From Cryptococcus deneoformans JEC21 (lineage: Eukaryota; Basidiomycota; Tremellomycetes; Tremellales; Cryptococcaceae): a stretch of 56,580 nt of DNA. The notes below the pieces were generated by a model. That model did no database searches and was not told the origin of the DNA. It saw only the letters and a program-made list of their open reading frames with translations. Below are positions 33,806 to 43,859 of the stretch, in pieces. Numbering within the stretch: position 1 is the stretch's first letter; each line of letters begins with the position of its first letter. The stretch covers positions 1,330,001-1,386,580 of the forward strand of contig NC_006684.1 in assembly GCF_000091045.1 (NCBI RefSeq), read 5' to 3'. The translations under genes and the position numbers were made by a program.

Positions 33806-36175
33806 ATGACAACTCTCAAATCGTTCCAAGCCGAGATTGAGGCATTCTCTCATGATAAACAAAAGGAAGCTGTCGATAGAGCTCGAGAACAGCATCATGC
33901 TGCCGAGCTGGCCAGGCATCATGGGAAGATACCCGTGAAGAAAGAAGCAAAGGAGCCAATTATCGAAGTAAAGGTGGACGAGGACGAGCAGCCAGACGTT
34001 CCTCTCGAGGTAAGCTAATCACCGCTGGGGACCACGCTTACATCGATAGGATCTAGTAGTTTCTGATGGAAGCTCAGATGAGCTTCAGTCTCGGTTAGCC
34101 CTCTACCTTCTAAAGGGCCACGGAGAATACTTGATAGCTCTGGGTGCGCATCCGGATCCGGTATCCCAATACAATCCTTCCCAAACCGAGTCAGCATCTA
34201 CAATAGGCAAAGCACTCACTTCCAAGTCCCTTTCCGCATCCATTGAACGATTAAGAACTGCGTGCGGGGCACTGCAGGCCGATCTCATTGAGCTGTATAA
34301 GGCTGCAGATGCCGACCGAAAGGAAGGCCCTTATGGATGCTGGCTTATCCGGTTAACTCCAAGAGGCGTAGAGGAAATCATGGAGGTCAGGGTGGCGGTT
34401 GTCGGAAACGTAGATGCGGGCAAGAGTACTACTTTAGGGGTGTTAACGCGAGGTGGGCTGGATGATGGGAGAGGTAAAGCGAGGGTGGCGCTGTTCAGAC
34501 ATCCACACGAGGTCGAAACCGGCAGAACCAGTTCTGTGGGCGGCGAGGCAAGTCCTTTCCCCACTTTTCATCAATGAGTGCTACTAATTCTCCGTCAAAA
34601 TATAGATCCTCGGCTTCTCACCGCAAGGTGAATCAGTAGTCCCCTCCACACATATAACAGACTCTTCAGATCCGCACCACCCCCTGTCTGTAGCCAAGCG
34701 AGAAAAGCTGGGGTGGGAGGATATCTGCAAGCGTGCGGCCAAGGTGGTAAGCTTCATCGACCTCGCAGGCCATGAACGGTAAGCATAACACACGTTTGTG
34801 CAGATGGACAGATCTCATACATGCCAAATAGGTATTTCAAGACAACGCTATATGGTCTGAGTGGATGTGCGCCGGACTATGTCATGTTGATGGTAGGGGG
34901 TAATGCTGGGCTGATAGGCATGTCCAAAGTGAGTATACGACTATTTGTTATCCAAGCAGCAATTGACATCTAGGTGTTAGGAACATCTCGGTGTGGCACT
35001 TGCCCTCAATGTCCCTATAGCGGTTTGCGTCACCAAAGTAAGAGTAGTTCTTTTATTATGCCGATGCTTCATACTTACAACACTTCTCCTACAGATTGAT
35101 ATGACCCCTCCGAACATTCTCGAACAAACAGTCACCATGCTTACCAAGGTCCTGAAGAGTCCTGGCTGTAGACGAGTCCCTGTATTCGTCAACAGCCCGC
35201 AGGAGGCAGTGGACTGTGCTCGGTACCTTGGCAAGCCTCTTGATTCAGGCTCCACGGCTGGTCGTCTTTGCCCGATCTTTATGGTCTCCAACGTCACCGG
35301 TCAAAACCTACCGCTCCTTAGGACATTCCTCAACTGTCTTCCTAGCTCTCAGAGCGATGACAGATATGTGGTGGACGCGCCATTCGAGTTTCAGATCAGT
35401 GATACGTTCTCGGTACCGTTTGTGGGTACTGTAGTTGTGAGTCGCACTGTGTCTATAATCAAATGCTGATGAGTGAGTAGAGCGGTGTTATCACTGCCGG
35501 GGCTATACACGGTAAGCCAATACTCGTTTTCTTTCTTGAACTGTTTCGAGGCTTCTAACGCTTTTATTCTGGTGCAGCCAACGACCCCGTTCTTCTTGGC
35601 CCTGACTCTGTAGGCCAGTTCATCCCTACCGCTGTCAAGACTATCCAACGAAAGCGTGCGTCCGTTACGAGCGGAGAAGCTGGACAGAGCGTATCATTTG
35701 CACTCAAGCGTATAAGGAGATCACAAGTGAGGAAGGGGATGGTCTTGATTGCCAAGACGGATACACCTCCCAAAGGTAATAAAAATAAAGGATCCAAAAA
35801 AAAGGATGGGCTGACATTGGGATTTTAGCGGTAAAGAGGTTTGAGGGAATGGTCATGGTCCTGCATCATTCATCCACCATCCAGCCCAACTATCAAGCAA
35901 TGATGCACTGCGGTGCCATTCGCGTACGTCTTTTTTTTTCTTCCCTCCATGACCGATCCGTGATCCTCATTTAGCTAAATACATACTGTAACATAAAGCA
36001 AACCGTCCGAATAAAATCTTTAGATCATCCTTCAGGTCTCATCAGGACTGGAGACAGGGCCAAGGTGGTCTTTGAGTTCATCAACCAATCCGAATTTGTC
36101 AAGGAGGGGCAATTGATATTGTTGAGAGAGGCGAAAACCAAGGTACTGGGTGTCGTTACCAAGATTCTTGGATAA
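33806..36175 (+). CDS. GTPBP1/GTPBP2-family GTPase
   Basis: The start is ATG 33806 and the N-terminus is charged. [20 protein letters not shown] is followed by [20 protein letters not shown] (G1) and [13 protein letters not shown] (G2 region, typical of GTPBP1: HE.E.GRTSS). Then come [20 protein letters not shown] (G3), [34 protein letters not shown] (G4) and EF-Tu-like domains with [20 protein letters not shown]. The C-terminal part has [20 protein letters not shown], ending [12 protein letters not shown]. The animal proteins are translational GTPases linked to exosome-mediated mRNA turnover and rescue of stalled ribosomes; the fungal role is less clear. All nucleotide-binding motifs are intact. 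It is the second EF1A-like quality-control GTPase in this window, after HBS1. Confidence 0.9.
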
Positions 36176-36397
36176 GATGTGTGTGTCGGGAGTTGAGCGT
36201 CTTGATGGTGGCGAAAATACCTTGGTTGTATTTATTTTTTTGTTGAATGCATGCAAGACGTTGTACAAGTAAAAAGCGACAGATGATTACGTAACAATGC
36301 GCGTCCAAGCGCGTTGACTTGTTTTCGTTGTTTGTTCTTGGCTGCGATACGTCTCCTGCTCACCTTTCTTGTCCCTTTTCCCCAAAATAAAACACAA

Positions 36398-37354
36398 ATG
36401 TCTGTCTACGTTGGCGAATGTGCGTATCAACGCTTTTCCCCCTCTTTTTCAAATCTCTGCCTTTTACGTCTCCCTGCATTGGCTTTGACTTGAGCTAACG
36501 TAAACCCCACACTTTTGTTACTACAGCACGAGGCGAGCTCCTTGCCTGGCTCAACGACCTGCTCGCGCCTACAGTCGTCACCAAGCTCGAGCAATGCGGT
36601 ACGGGCAGTGTCTACTGCCAGATTATCGATTCCATCTATGGCGATTTGCCAATGAGCCGGGTCAAGTTTAACGCGAGGATGGAGTATGAGTATTTGGATA
36701 ATTTCAAGATTTTACAAAAAGCGTTTACAAGGCACAAGATTGAAAAGGTGGGTTTGGTTGTTGCCCCCTCCTTTTTTGATATGCTGACGATGTGTGTGTG
36801 ATTCTAAAAGCCTATACCGGTGGACAGGCTCATCAAGTATGTGAATGGGGTTTCGTGTCCCCGCTAGTTTACAAACGAACGACGGTCTGACAAAGGCGGT
36901 GGTATTTCTAGGTGCAAAATGCAAGATAACCTCGAGTTCCTTCAGTGGATTAAAAAGTACTGGGATATGCATTCCCGTGGAGAAGGCTACGATGCCCAAG
37001 CCCGAGCGTGCGTTTTTCCCCCCAGTGTCACACACACACGCACTGGTCATGGACTGATTTTCCCGGATACAGCGGTGGCCATATCGCCGGCGTGAGGGCT
37101 TCCACATCTCGACCCACCGCCGCACGTACCCGTCCAGCGCCCGCCGTAACCGGTTCTAGGACCGTCTCTTCAGCGAGCCAACAAGCGAATTCAGCACAGG
37201 TCGCTGCTATGCAAGCAAGAGTAGCGGAGATTGAGGCGCATAGTGAAGGGTTGTTGAAGGAGAGGGATTTCTACTTTGACAGTGAGGTTTTTGTTCCTTG
37301 AAAATAAGAGACTGCTGATCAATGGTGATTTGATTAGAGCTGAGAAACATTGAG

Positions 37355-37392
<38 letters not shown>

Positions 37393-37393
37393 G

Positions 37394-37434
<41 letters not shown>

Positions 37435-37533
37435 CTATGCGACCATTGAAGGTTTCGAGGTATGTTGTTTTTTTGATAGGTTGTGCAAGCTGACCATTAA
37501 TGCTGTATCAGGTTCCCCAGGAAGAAGATTTCA

Positions 37534-37567
<34 letters not shown>

Positions 37568-37574
37568 TTTTTAA
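36398..37574 (+). CDS. BIM1: EB1 microtubule plus-end tracking protein (Bim1/Mal3)
   Basis: The start is ATG 36398 (MSVYVGES across a phase-1 intron). The calponin-homology domain reads RGELLAWLNDLLAPTVVTKL, CGTGSVYCQIIDSIYGDLPM, VKFNARMEYEYLDNFKILQK and DNLEFLQWIKKYWDMHFPGD. After a Ser/Thr/Pro/Arg-rich basic linker comes the EB1 coiled coil and four-helix bundle: KERDFYFDKLRNIELIVQER, then LAVEGITPEE and ILYATIEGFEVP. The acidic tail ends EEETF, resembling the EEY/F tail that binds CAP-Gly proteins. EB1 tracks growing microtubule ends and recruits partners through its C-terminal domain. Eight or so exons are present. The stop is only 84 bp from the convergent stop of PPM1. Confidence 0.95.
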
Positions 37575-37658
37575 TCAATGTACCTTTTGTTTGCGGGTTT
37601 CTTTTCCGTGTCTTTTGCATGTGCCAGCCTTGTAACATGATGCCGCAGATTACTACAT

Positions 37659-38925
37659 TTACAGAGATATGGAACTCATACATTCGCCCTTTGTGCCCCA
37701 GGCGATCACGTAATGTTCAAGGACCAACCGCAGCTCTTCAATCTCATCGAGAATCTCCAGCTTTGATATCCTGCGCCGGAATGTCAGTGACAATGTGTGT
37801 CGAGACGACAAGACCTACCGCTGGAGTTCCTCGGGACCGACGTCTTCCTCTCTAATCTGCCATAGGGTTTTCGCACCTGCGCTATCAAACTTGCCGCCCT
37901 GCAGCATGGGCGAAGTGAACCTGCCAGCTTGCGATTCCGGCGTTGAGAATATGGACCCCGGGATGGACAGGTTGCGCACCTGGGAAGGACGTTGGGTGGT
38001 TGCGACAACGATAAAATAAAAAAAGACCGACTCACGGCTAGATTTCTCTTCATGACGTTTCCAAAACTATCATCGAGGCCGACCATTTCATAAACGACAC
38101 CCATACAACTACAAAACGTCTCCCCAAACCACTTTATAATCTCCCGCGAGTCCTCGGGGGACATGTATGGGAAAAGACACTCTGCGAGGAAAAGGGTGGG
38201 GAGACGGGGATCGAGTTGGGGGAGGACATGGTGCGAGAGGATGGCGGATATGGAAGAGGCTGGTTCGGAGGGCGAGGGGCGGAGGTCGAGCGGGAGGAGG
38301 GTATAGAGGGGGGAAGAGAGTTGTGTGCCGCCTTTGGAGACCGTGTACGGGTGTCCGGGCGGCGGCATGGCAGTTGAAGAGGGGCCGAGGTACTGGTACA
38401 GTTTGCGGTGCCGGGCGATACGTTGTGCTTTGGGCGACGTGAGGTGCGGGAAATCAATCTCTACGTATCTCGCTAGATCCGGCGGCGTCGCGCGAGACTG
38501 TGACACCGTATGAACACTCGTCTTTGCAGGACACGACGGCCTTACCATGAGTCTCCAGAACCGCGTGTCGCTCCCGGCACCGAGACTGACGACCTGCTTC
38601 CCGCCGCGCTGCAGGAAGCGGTCGACGAGGCGGTCGATGCCCCATGTGCGGTGGTGTGTGCCGACATTGATCAGGGGCGGCTTGCGGGCCCTGCCCACGG
38701 CCTGGGGAGCGAATGCGCCCGGCTGGGGCATCGGCGGCCTGTAGAGCAGCGACGCAAAGGGGTCTTGGAGGTAGCCGAGCTGTGCTGCCGAGCTGCGTGT
38801 GGTCAGCGCGACGGGCAGTGACACGGGGGGACGCACAGGCGGGCGGAGGCGGCGTCGTCGTCGGTGAGGCGGACGGCATCGTCCGAGTGCTGGGCGGGGG
38901 GCGGGTCTGTGCGCGGGGGCAGCAT
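37659..38925 (-). CDS. PPM1: Leucine carboxyl methyltransferase Ppm1 (LCMT1)
   Basis: The chosen start is ATG 38925 (MLPPRTDPPPAQHSDDAVRL). Blocks in order are AAQLGYLQDPFASLLYRPPM, NVGTHHRTWGIDRLVDRFLQ, KQVVSLGAGSDTRFWRLM (the SAM-binding loop), RYVEIDFPHLTSPKAQRIAR, LPTLFLAECLFPYMSPEDSR and YEMVGLDDSFGNVMKRNLA. After two further introns it ends with KLEILDEIEELRLVLEHYVI and AWGTKG. These are diagnostic of LCMT1/Ppm1, which methylates the C-terminal leucine of the PP2A catalytic subunit and so steers holoenzyme assembly. The upper exons are markedly GC-rich compared with the last two. The promoter runs into the assembly gap, so a longer N-terminus cannot be excluded. It faces EB1 tail to tail. 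Confidence 0.9.
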
Positions 38926-39023
38926 TTGGGTCAGTGGGGGGAGGTGTCTGGATCGCGCCGTGATAAATAATAAGGGCAAGGAGGCGGCGATCTCCGCATT
39001 GCGTCATCTATTAATTATCCCGC
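38926..39023. promoter_or_regulatory. PPM1 promoter side of the assembly gap
   Basis: About 100 bp of GC-rich sequence run up to the gap. PPM1 and the FUN14 gene diverge from this interval. Confidence 0.4.
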
Positions 39024-39080
39024 NNNNNNNNNNNNNNNNNNNNNNNNNNNNNNNNNNNNNNNNNNNNNNNNNNNNNNNNN
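39024..39080. other. Assembly gap (N)
   Basis: A run of 57 N replaces the sequence between PPM1 and the FUN14 gene. The flank at 39081-39107 is a strong C-run/G-run motif that may explain why sequencing failed. Confidence 0.99.
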
Positions 39081-39697
39081 CCGCCCCCTCCCCCGCCCCT
39101 CCCCCCTCGGCCTCGGCATCGCCGCCTCCCTCACCCTCACCACCCTCGCCTTCGCCCTCGCCCCCCGCCGCGCCCACTGCACGAGCGCCACCTCCGCCGG
39201 CATCGCCAACGCCCCCCCCGTCGCCGGCGAGCCACGCACCCCGCGCGCACCCACCCAGCCCAGGAGCGTCGTCAGCGCCTACCAGCTCAGCTTCGGCGCC
39301 GTCTGCGGCATCTGCGCCGGCGTCTTTATCAAAAAGGGCGCAAAGGCGCTCGCGTTCTTGCTCGGCGGCGCCTTTGTCTTCCTGCAGGTAACCCGGGTCC
39401 GTCGTCCACGCGTGCTGCCCAGCTGACACGGTGCGGATCAGTACCTCTCCACCAAGTCGTATGTCCAGGTCGACTGGGCCAGGATCGGCGCGCGATACGA
39501 TTCGGCCTTTGGCACCAAGACGCCTACCGGAGGCTACAAGGGCCCCACTGTCGGGCGTCTCTGGGCCAGGCTCGTCGACTTTTTGACCGCCGACTTTCAG
39601 CGTACGTCGTTTCCCCGGTGATAGTTCCACGCGCTGACTGGTTGCAGAGCGAGCGAGCTTCCTCGCCGGGCTGGCTTTGGGTATCCGTCTTGGGTAG
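39081..39697 (+). CDS. FUN14-domain protein, 5' end lost in the gap
   Basis: The frame enters from the gap and reads LGLGIAASLTLTTLAFAL, a Pro/Arg-rich segment, then the FUN14 core. The core has VVSAYQLSFGAVCGICAGVF with IKKGAKALAFLLGGAFVFLQ, then, after an intron, YLSTKSYVQVDWARIGARYD and a last exon (QQRASFLAGLALGIRLG, TAG at 39695-39697). The GICAGVFIKKGAKALAFLLGG block is the family signature. FUN14 proteins sit in the mitochondrial outer membrane; mammalian FUNDC1 is a mitophagy receptor with an N-terminal LC3-binding motif, which would lie in or near the gap here. The start cannot be defined. The gene is very GC-rich and converges with GDA1. Confidence 0.85.
39084..39106 (-). repeat. 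G-quadruplex-forming motif at the gap edge
   Basis: On the plus strand four C-runs (84-88, 90-94, 96-99 and 101-106 of 39000+) are separated by single bases T, G and T. On the minus strand this is four G-runs of 4-6 with one-base loops, a near-ideal G-quadruplex sequence; the plus strand could form an i-motif. It lies at the start of the visible FUN14 frame. Confidence 0.8.
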
Positions 39698-39908
39698 ATG
39701 GTCGTTTCCTTGTAGCAATTTACACGAGTCGCGCAGTAAAGGAACCAATGTACAAGCTACGAGATGTCAAGGGATTGCATTATCTAAACCTAAACTGCTT
39801 TTTACAAAAGACTGTGGGCCCACATCTGACCTTTTTCCCATCCACTCTATCCCCTCTATATCTCCTCCCTTCTATATCACCCCTCGTTGAAAAAAAAAAC
39901 TCCACCTT

Positions 39909-41912
39909 TTACGCAGTACACGTCAACTCTGCCTTCTCCACCAACGCCAGACCCGCACCCAGCGCCCAGCCAAGCTCTACACCCCTCAACTGCTTCTCCA
40001 CCATCAACTCCCTCTCGGGCGAAAGCTCGTAGCCGAGACCGAGCAAGGCGTTCATAAACGTCAAATCGAGGCAGTACTCGGGCCTGCCGGCAAGCTCTTC
40101 CATCGCCGCCGCGTCGCTGCCCCACCGCTCGGCCCAGACTTCAGGACCGGCGCACACGTCCTTGGCCATGGACGTCAGCTCAGAGATGGAGAGGGTCGAG
40201 GTGGTGGAAGAAGGGAGAAGAGGCTTGATGCGGTCCGTAAAGTAGGAAAGGGCGAGCAGTTGCCCACGGGGGAATGTGTCGAGAAGCGACGGTTGGTAGA
40301 CACCGTTGAAAGAGCAAGGTTTGACTTCACAAATACTATTCACACAAGTCAGTTTTTGTTTATTATATATACAACACAACCTACGCATCCTTGGCCATGA
40401 CCAACTCGACGACCCTGTTGCACGCCTCAAAATTCCCGTTCCCACCGTGCATCGTAACGTTCACCGTCTGCCGCCCAGGGGGATCAAGCGCGACTCTCCG
40501 CGTGGTACCTTTTGACAAACAAGGGTTCGGCACCTCTACCTCCTCGCTCAAGTTCTCCCACTCGACTTCACCCTGCCCAAAGCTCCACGTGAACGCGACG
40601 AGGTTGTGCACACTACGCCTCGCGCGCATGAGACCATAGCCGAGGTAAGAGTGCTGGTAGAGCGTAAAGTCCTTGCCGCCAAAGGTCAGTTCGTACTTGT
40701 GCTCGCCCTCGGCCAGCGCCTGCTCAGAGTCCGCCGCAAACTTGGGCTCAAAGACGATTTGGGTGGATGCACCGCCGAGGTCCATGACGGCAAGCGTGTC
40801 GTCAGATTCCGCGCCTTCACCAATCTTGTTGAGCAGATAGTTGGCAGTGATCCACGCGTAGACACCTAGATAACGCAACGTCAATTCTCCCCCTGTCATC
40901 AATCAGGATAAACAACTCGCCTTCATCCTTGCCGTCCATAATCTCGACAGCCTTCTCGCCACCGACCGTAAAGTCCCAGTTGGTCTCCAGCCTGTTCCTG
41001 ACCTCATCCAGGATAGCCACACTTTCCTGCTGGCCGAGCAACCTCAGACCGGCCGTCGCCTTGACCTCGACCGGTGTACACTTTCGCAAGCTCTCGGGAA
41101 CGACCCTGTAAGCCTCCTCGAGCAAGGGGTCAAGCGAAGCAGCGGCAGCAGTCGGGTCACGGGCATAGGCCGAAAGTCCCGGCTTGACGGCCATAAACGT
41201 CTCGTACTCGAGCTGGGGCGAAGGCCCGCAGTTGTTGAATTTGTACACATGGATCCTTGAACCGGTGGAACCAGCGTCGATCGTGAGCGCGTACTGCACA
41301 AGAGGCTTGTCAGACGACACGGGCTCGGTACAGGCCGTGGTCGAAGCCGGGTCGGGGTCTTGCTCAAACGATCCAGGGAAAGGAGACTCCACCTCGGACG
41401 CGGACTCGGAAAAGTCGGCCTCGGCTTCAGAAGCATCCTGCGCTTCGCTGGAAGTAGGGTCATGCGGGTTGGAAGTGTTGTCGTCGTTGTCGTCGCCGCC
41501 GTCGCCAACGGGAAGCGTGTCGAGGCTACCGTCCATGCCCTCATCTCCGCCGTCGCCTTCATGGTCCAATGGCTGAGCCACATCAGAGTCTTCAGGACGG
41601 AAGGGAGGAGAGCTGTAGTCAATCGGGTCGCCCCCTCCCACGACATCCTCGTCCAGCGAGGGTGTGTAGGTGTCTGTTACAAATCAGCAATTCAGCAAGT
41701 CATCGGCGATGGCTTGGCTCACTGTCTTCATTGTAGATCTGCTGATCGTCAGATCCGCCACTAGCGCGGTTAAATACCAAGAAGATCACGGCCACGCCGA
41801 TCGTGACGAGTAAAGCCCATCGCTTCCATGTCGTCACACCGGCACCGGCGCGTTTCCTTGCAGGGCCGTTGGCACTCGTGGGTAAAGGCGTGTACTTGCG
41901 CGTGGAGAACAT
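39909..41912 (-). CDS. GDA1: Golgi guanosine-diphosphatase Gda1
   Basis: From ATG 41912 (MFSTRKYTPLP) a short basic tail leads to one membrane anchor, KRWALLVTIGVAVIFLVF, giving a type II Golgi protein. A long acidic linker (Asp/Gly/Glu/Ser-rich, 41640-41380) follows. The apyrase conserved regions are intact: LTIDAGSTGSRIHVYKF (ACR1), VEVKATAGLRLLG (ACR2), GVYAWITANYLLNKIG (ACR3), AVMDLGGASTQIVFEP (ACR4) and CSFNGVYQPSL near the end. Gda1 turns GDP into GMP in the Golgi lumen, allowing GDP-mannose/GMP exchange for mannosylation. The intron before ACR3 (40920-40866) has a GC donor. An in-frame ATG at 42086 would add 58 residues but has a weaker context. The gene lies in the GC-rich island. Confidence 0.93.
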
Positions 41913-42973
41913 GGCGCTCGTGGTGGGAGATTTTGGTGAAGCTGCTGTTTTCGGGATCCTACCTGACGGCCGGTGTCTCAGCGACGACAAGAGAGGAAAA
42001 GGTAGAGAGCCTGATGTGGATGATGTCTCGATGGAGGAAGGGAAAGCAGTAGTATCGGTGGAAGGAGCGAAGGAGTGTGCAGGCATACACCTGTTGATAT
42101 ACTTGAGGGAAAAGGAAGTGAAAATGAGGAATCAAAGTTGAAAGTTTACAAAGGGGATAGTGGCGGATCTTTGATATGCGTGAAAGAGTGCCGAGACGGT
42201 AAACGAATGCTCAAACCTTAAAAAAACGGGTACGCATTATTAAATACAGGTAAATAACTTCCTGAAGTGGTAATTAAGTCTTGCCGCTTGCTGTTTTGGC
42301 GGGTCCCCAATGTTAAGCCCTGTGCCTGGCGAAACTTTGTCGCGATCTCCGAGCTGCGCTTGTTGCTCTGGCGGCAGGTAAAAAAATATAAAAGTTGTAA
42401 AAAGTCTCGCAACCGAATTCCCAACAAGTTCTGTTTCCCTTTTCACAAGATCTGCAGCCTTTGATTGGGTATCGGTATCTCTTCGTCGAGGCGTGCAGTG
42501 AGCGCGTCATGATCTTGCAACAATTATTCAACTATTGCGGTCGTTGGAGCAACATTTCATCAGAAAAGAATATCCCGTCGGGCATCGGCACAGCCGCCGT
42601 TATCCGCCACGACAGGCGGACGAGCATGCGAAGCTGATTCATGAATTGATTGATCATTTGAAGGAAAACACCCTTCACTTGCTACTCATCATCCACTCAA
42701 CTTGCTGTAAACATGTATCCGAAATGGCTTGGGTTATTATGAATGTGCATGACTTTGGCTGTATATATCTACACTGACAGTTGATGATACTCACACGCCT
42801 CACGAAATTTCACCCACGCACTTGACCATGTCTGCTAGTACATCGTCTTTCCTGGCCTCATCGTCGCACGCTATACATTTGCCATCTACAACAAGCCAGC
42901 TTATCCATATCCTCACGATCATTCAAACATCTCGACCGGCTTTGATCAAGGTTGTCACTTTTCTATTATCAGA
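41913..42973. promoter_or_regulatory. Divergent interval, GDA1 / small acidic protein
   Basis: It contains the GDA1 leader (possibly coding from 42086) and an AT-rich block at 42100-42430. At 42828-42950 there is an open stretch starting MSASTSSFL that may be a first exon or leader of the next gene; I could not splice it in phase with a consensus donor. Confidence 0.4.
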
Positions 42974-43513
42974 ATGCCGGAAATCAATGTGCACCGAAAC
43001 GCCTTCTTCATCGGCCGTACGTTTGTTCCGCCCCCGGTTGCTCGAGGGGCATTCTAACAAAGAGTCCTTAGCCCAATCGTCTGCCTACTCTATCCTCTCT
43101 CATGCCCCACACGTTGAAAGGAAAACGTAAACGCTCCATCACCCACTTTGACGGCATCCCATTATCGGTACTCCCACTCCAAACTCCATCACCACCAACT
43201 CCCGAACGAAGAATCGTCACCCTCAGACGGGCCATGGGACTGTATAAGACCATGTCGGGGGTATCTATCAGTGGAAAAAGTCTAGATTCCAAATCAGTGG
43301 AGGATATGCAGAGAGACGCGTATCACTTTGCATGTCATTATATGAACAACAAGGCGAGTTTTGTGATGCATTAGTAGTATATGGAATCACTTACTTTTTA
43401 GATAGTCCTCTTCGATCAAAGACGACTCTGAAGATGACCGTGAAAGCTCGACGGAAGGGGAGGACAGCGACGACGAGGATGATGTGGTCCTCGTGTTCAG
43501 CCGACCATACTGA
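42974..43513 (+). CDS. Small unknown protein with acidic C-terminal tail
   Basis: The model starts at ATG 42974 (MPEINVHRNAFFIGP) and splices at a GTACGT donor near 43018. The next exon encodes a basic patch (KGKRKRSITHFDGIPLS), PPTPERRIVTLRRAMGLYKT and SVEDMQRDAYHFACHYMNNK. The last exon, reached over a GC-AG intron (43354-43405), gives SSSIKDDSEDDRESSTEGED and ends VVLVFSRPY with TGA at 43511-43513. Joining restores a strongly acidic tail in frame, which supports both the gene and the unusual intron. I recognise no family. A basic centre and acidic end suggest a nuclear protein, but this is only an impression. The 5' end is uncertain. Confidence 0.5.
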
Positions 43514-43859
43514 ACGAACCCTCAAGTTCCCTCAGCACCACATCTGCAATCCACCTTGTACATTTGACAATTTTATCTTCGCATGCACAGATCAAAGATA
43601 CAAGCAGAATACATGATATAAGGACGCTACACTGCCGTAAAAGGAGCTCTGATTTTAGTCCTAATTCCAACGAGAAACGGAAAACGAATCGAGTGAAAAA
43701 GAAACTGTTGGTAAAAGGCAGACTGACTAGTTACAAAAGCGCTTCTTTCGACGCAAGCTATTTTTTTCAGTGAATTAGAAGAAATTTTCTAGTATGCGAC
43801 GGCCATACCATATCAAACGCATGATTAGATTCTTGCCTTCTCGATCATCGTCGCCTCAT
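43514..43859. other. Convergent intergenic region
   Basis: About 350 bp lie between the small acidic protein and the MADS-box gene. The interval is AT-rich with nothing else seen. Confidence 0.4.

Noticed and set aside
38510..38821. Plus-strand frames opposite PPM1
   Set aside because: They are shadows of the GC-rich PPM1 exons on the minus strand.
38864..39391. Pro/Ala/Ser-rich open frame across the gap on the plus strand, and its minus-strand Gly/Glu-rich mirror
   Set aside because: Both are by-products of high GC content. The correct frame downstream of the gap encodes the FUN14 domain.
42822..43130. Continuous 102-codon frame starting at MSASTSSFL
   Set aside because: It ends in the middle of the better-supported downstream exon set and is in a different frame; kept only as a possible leader.
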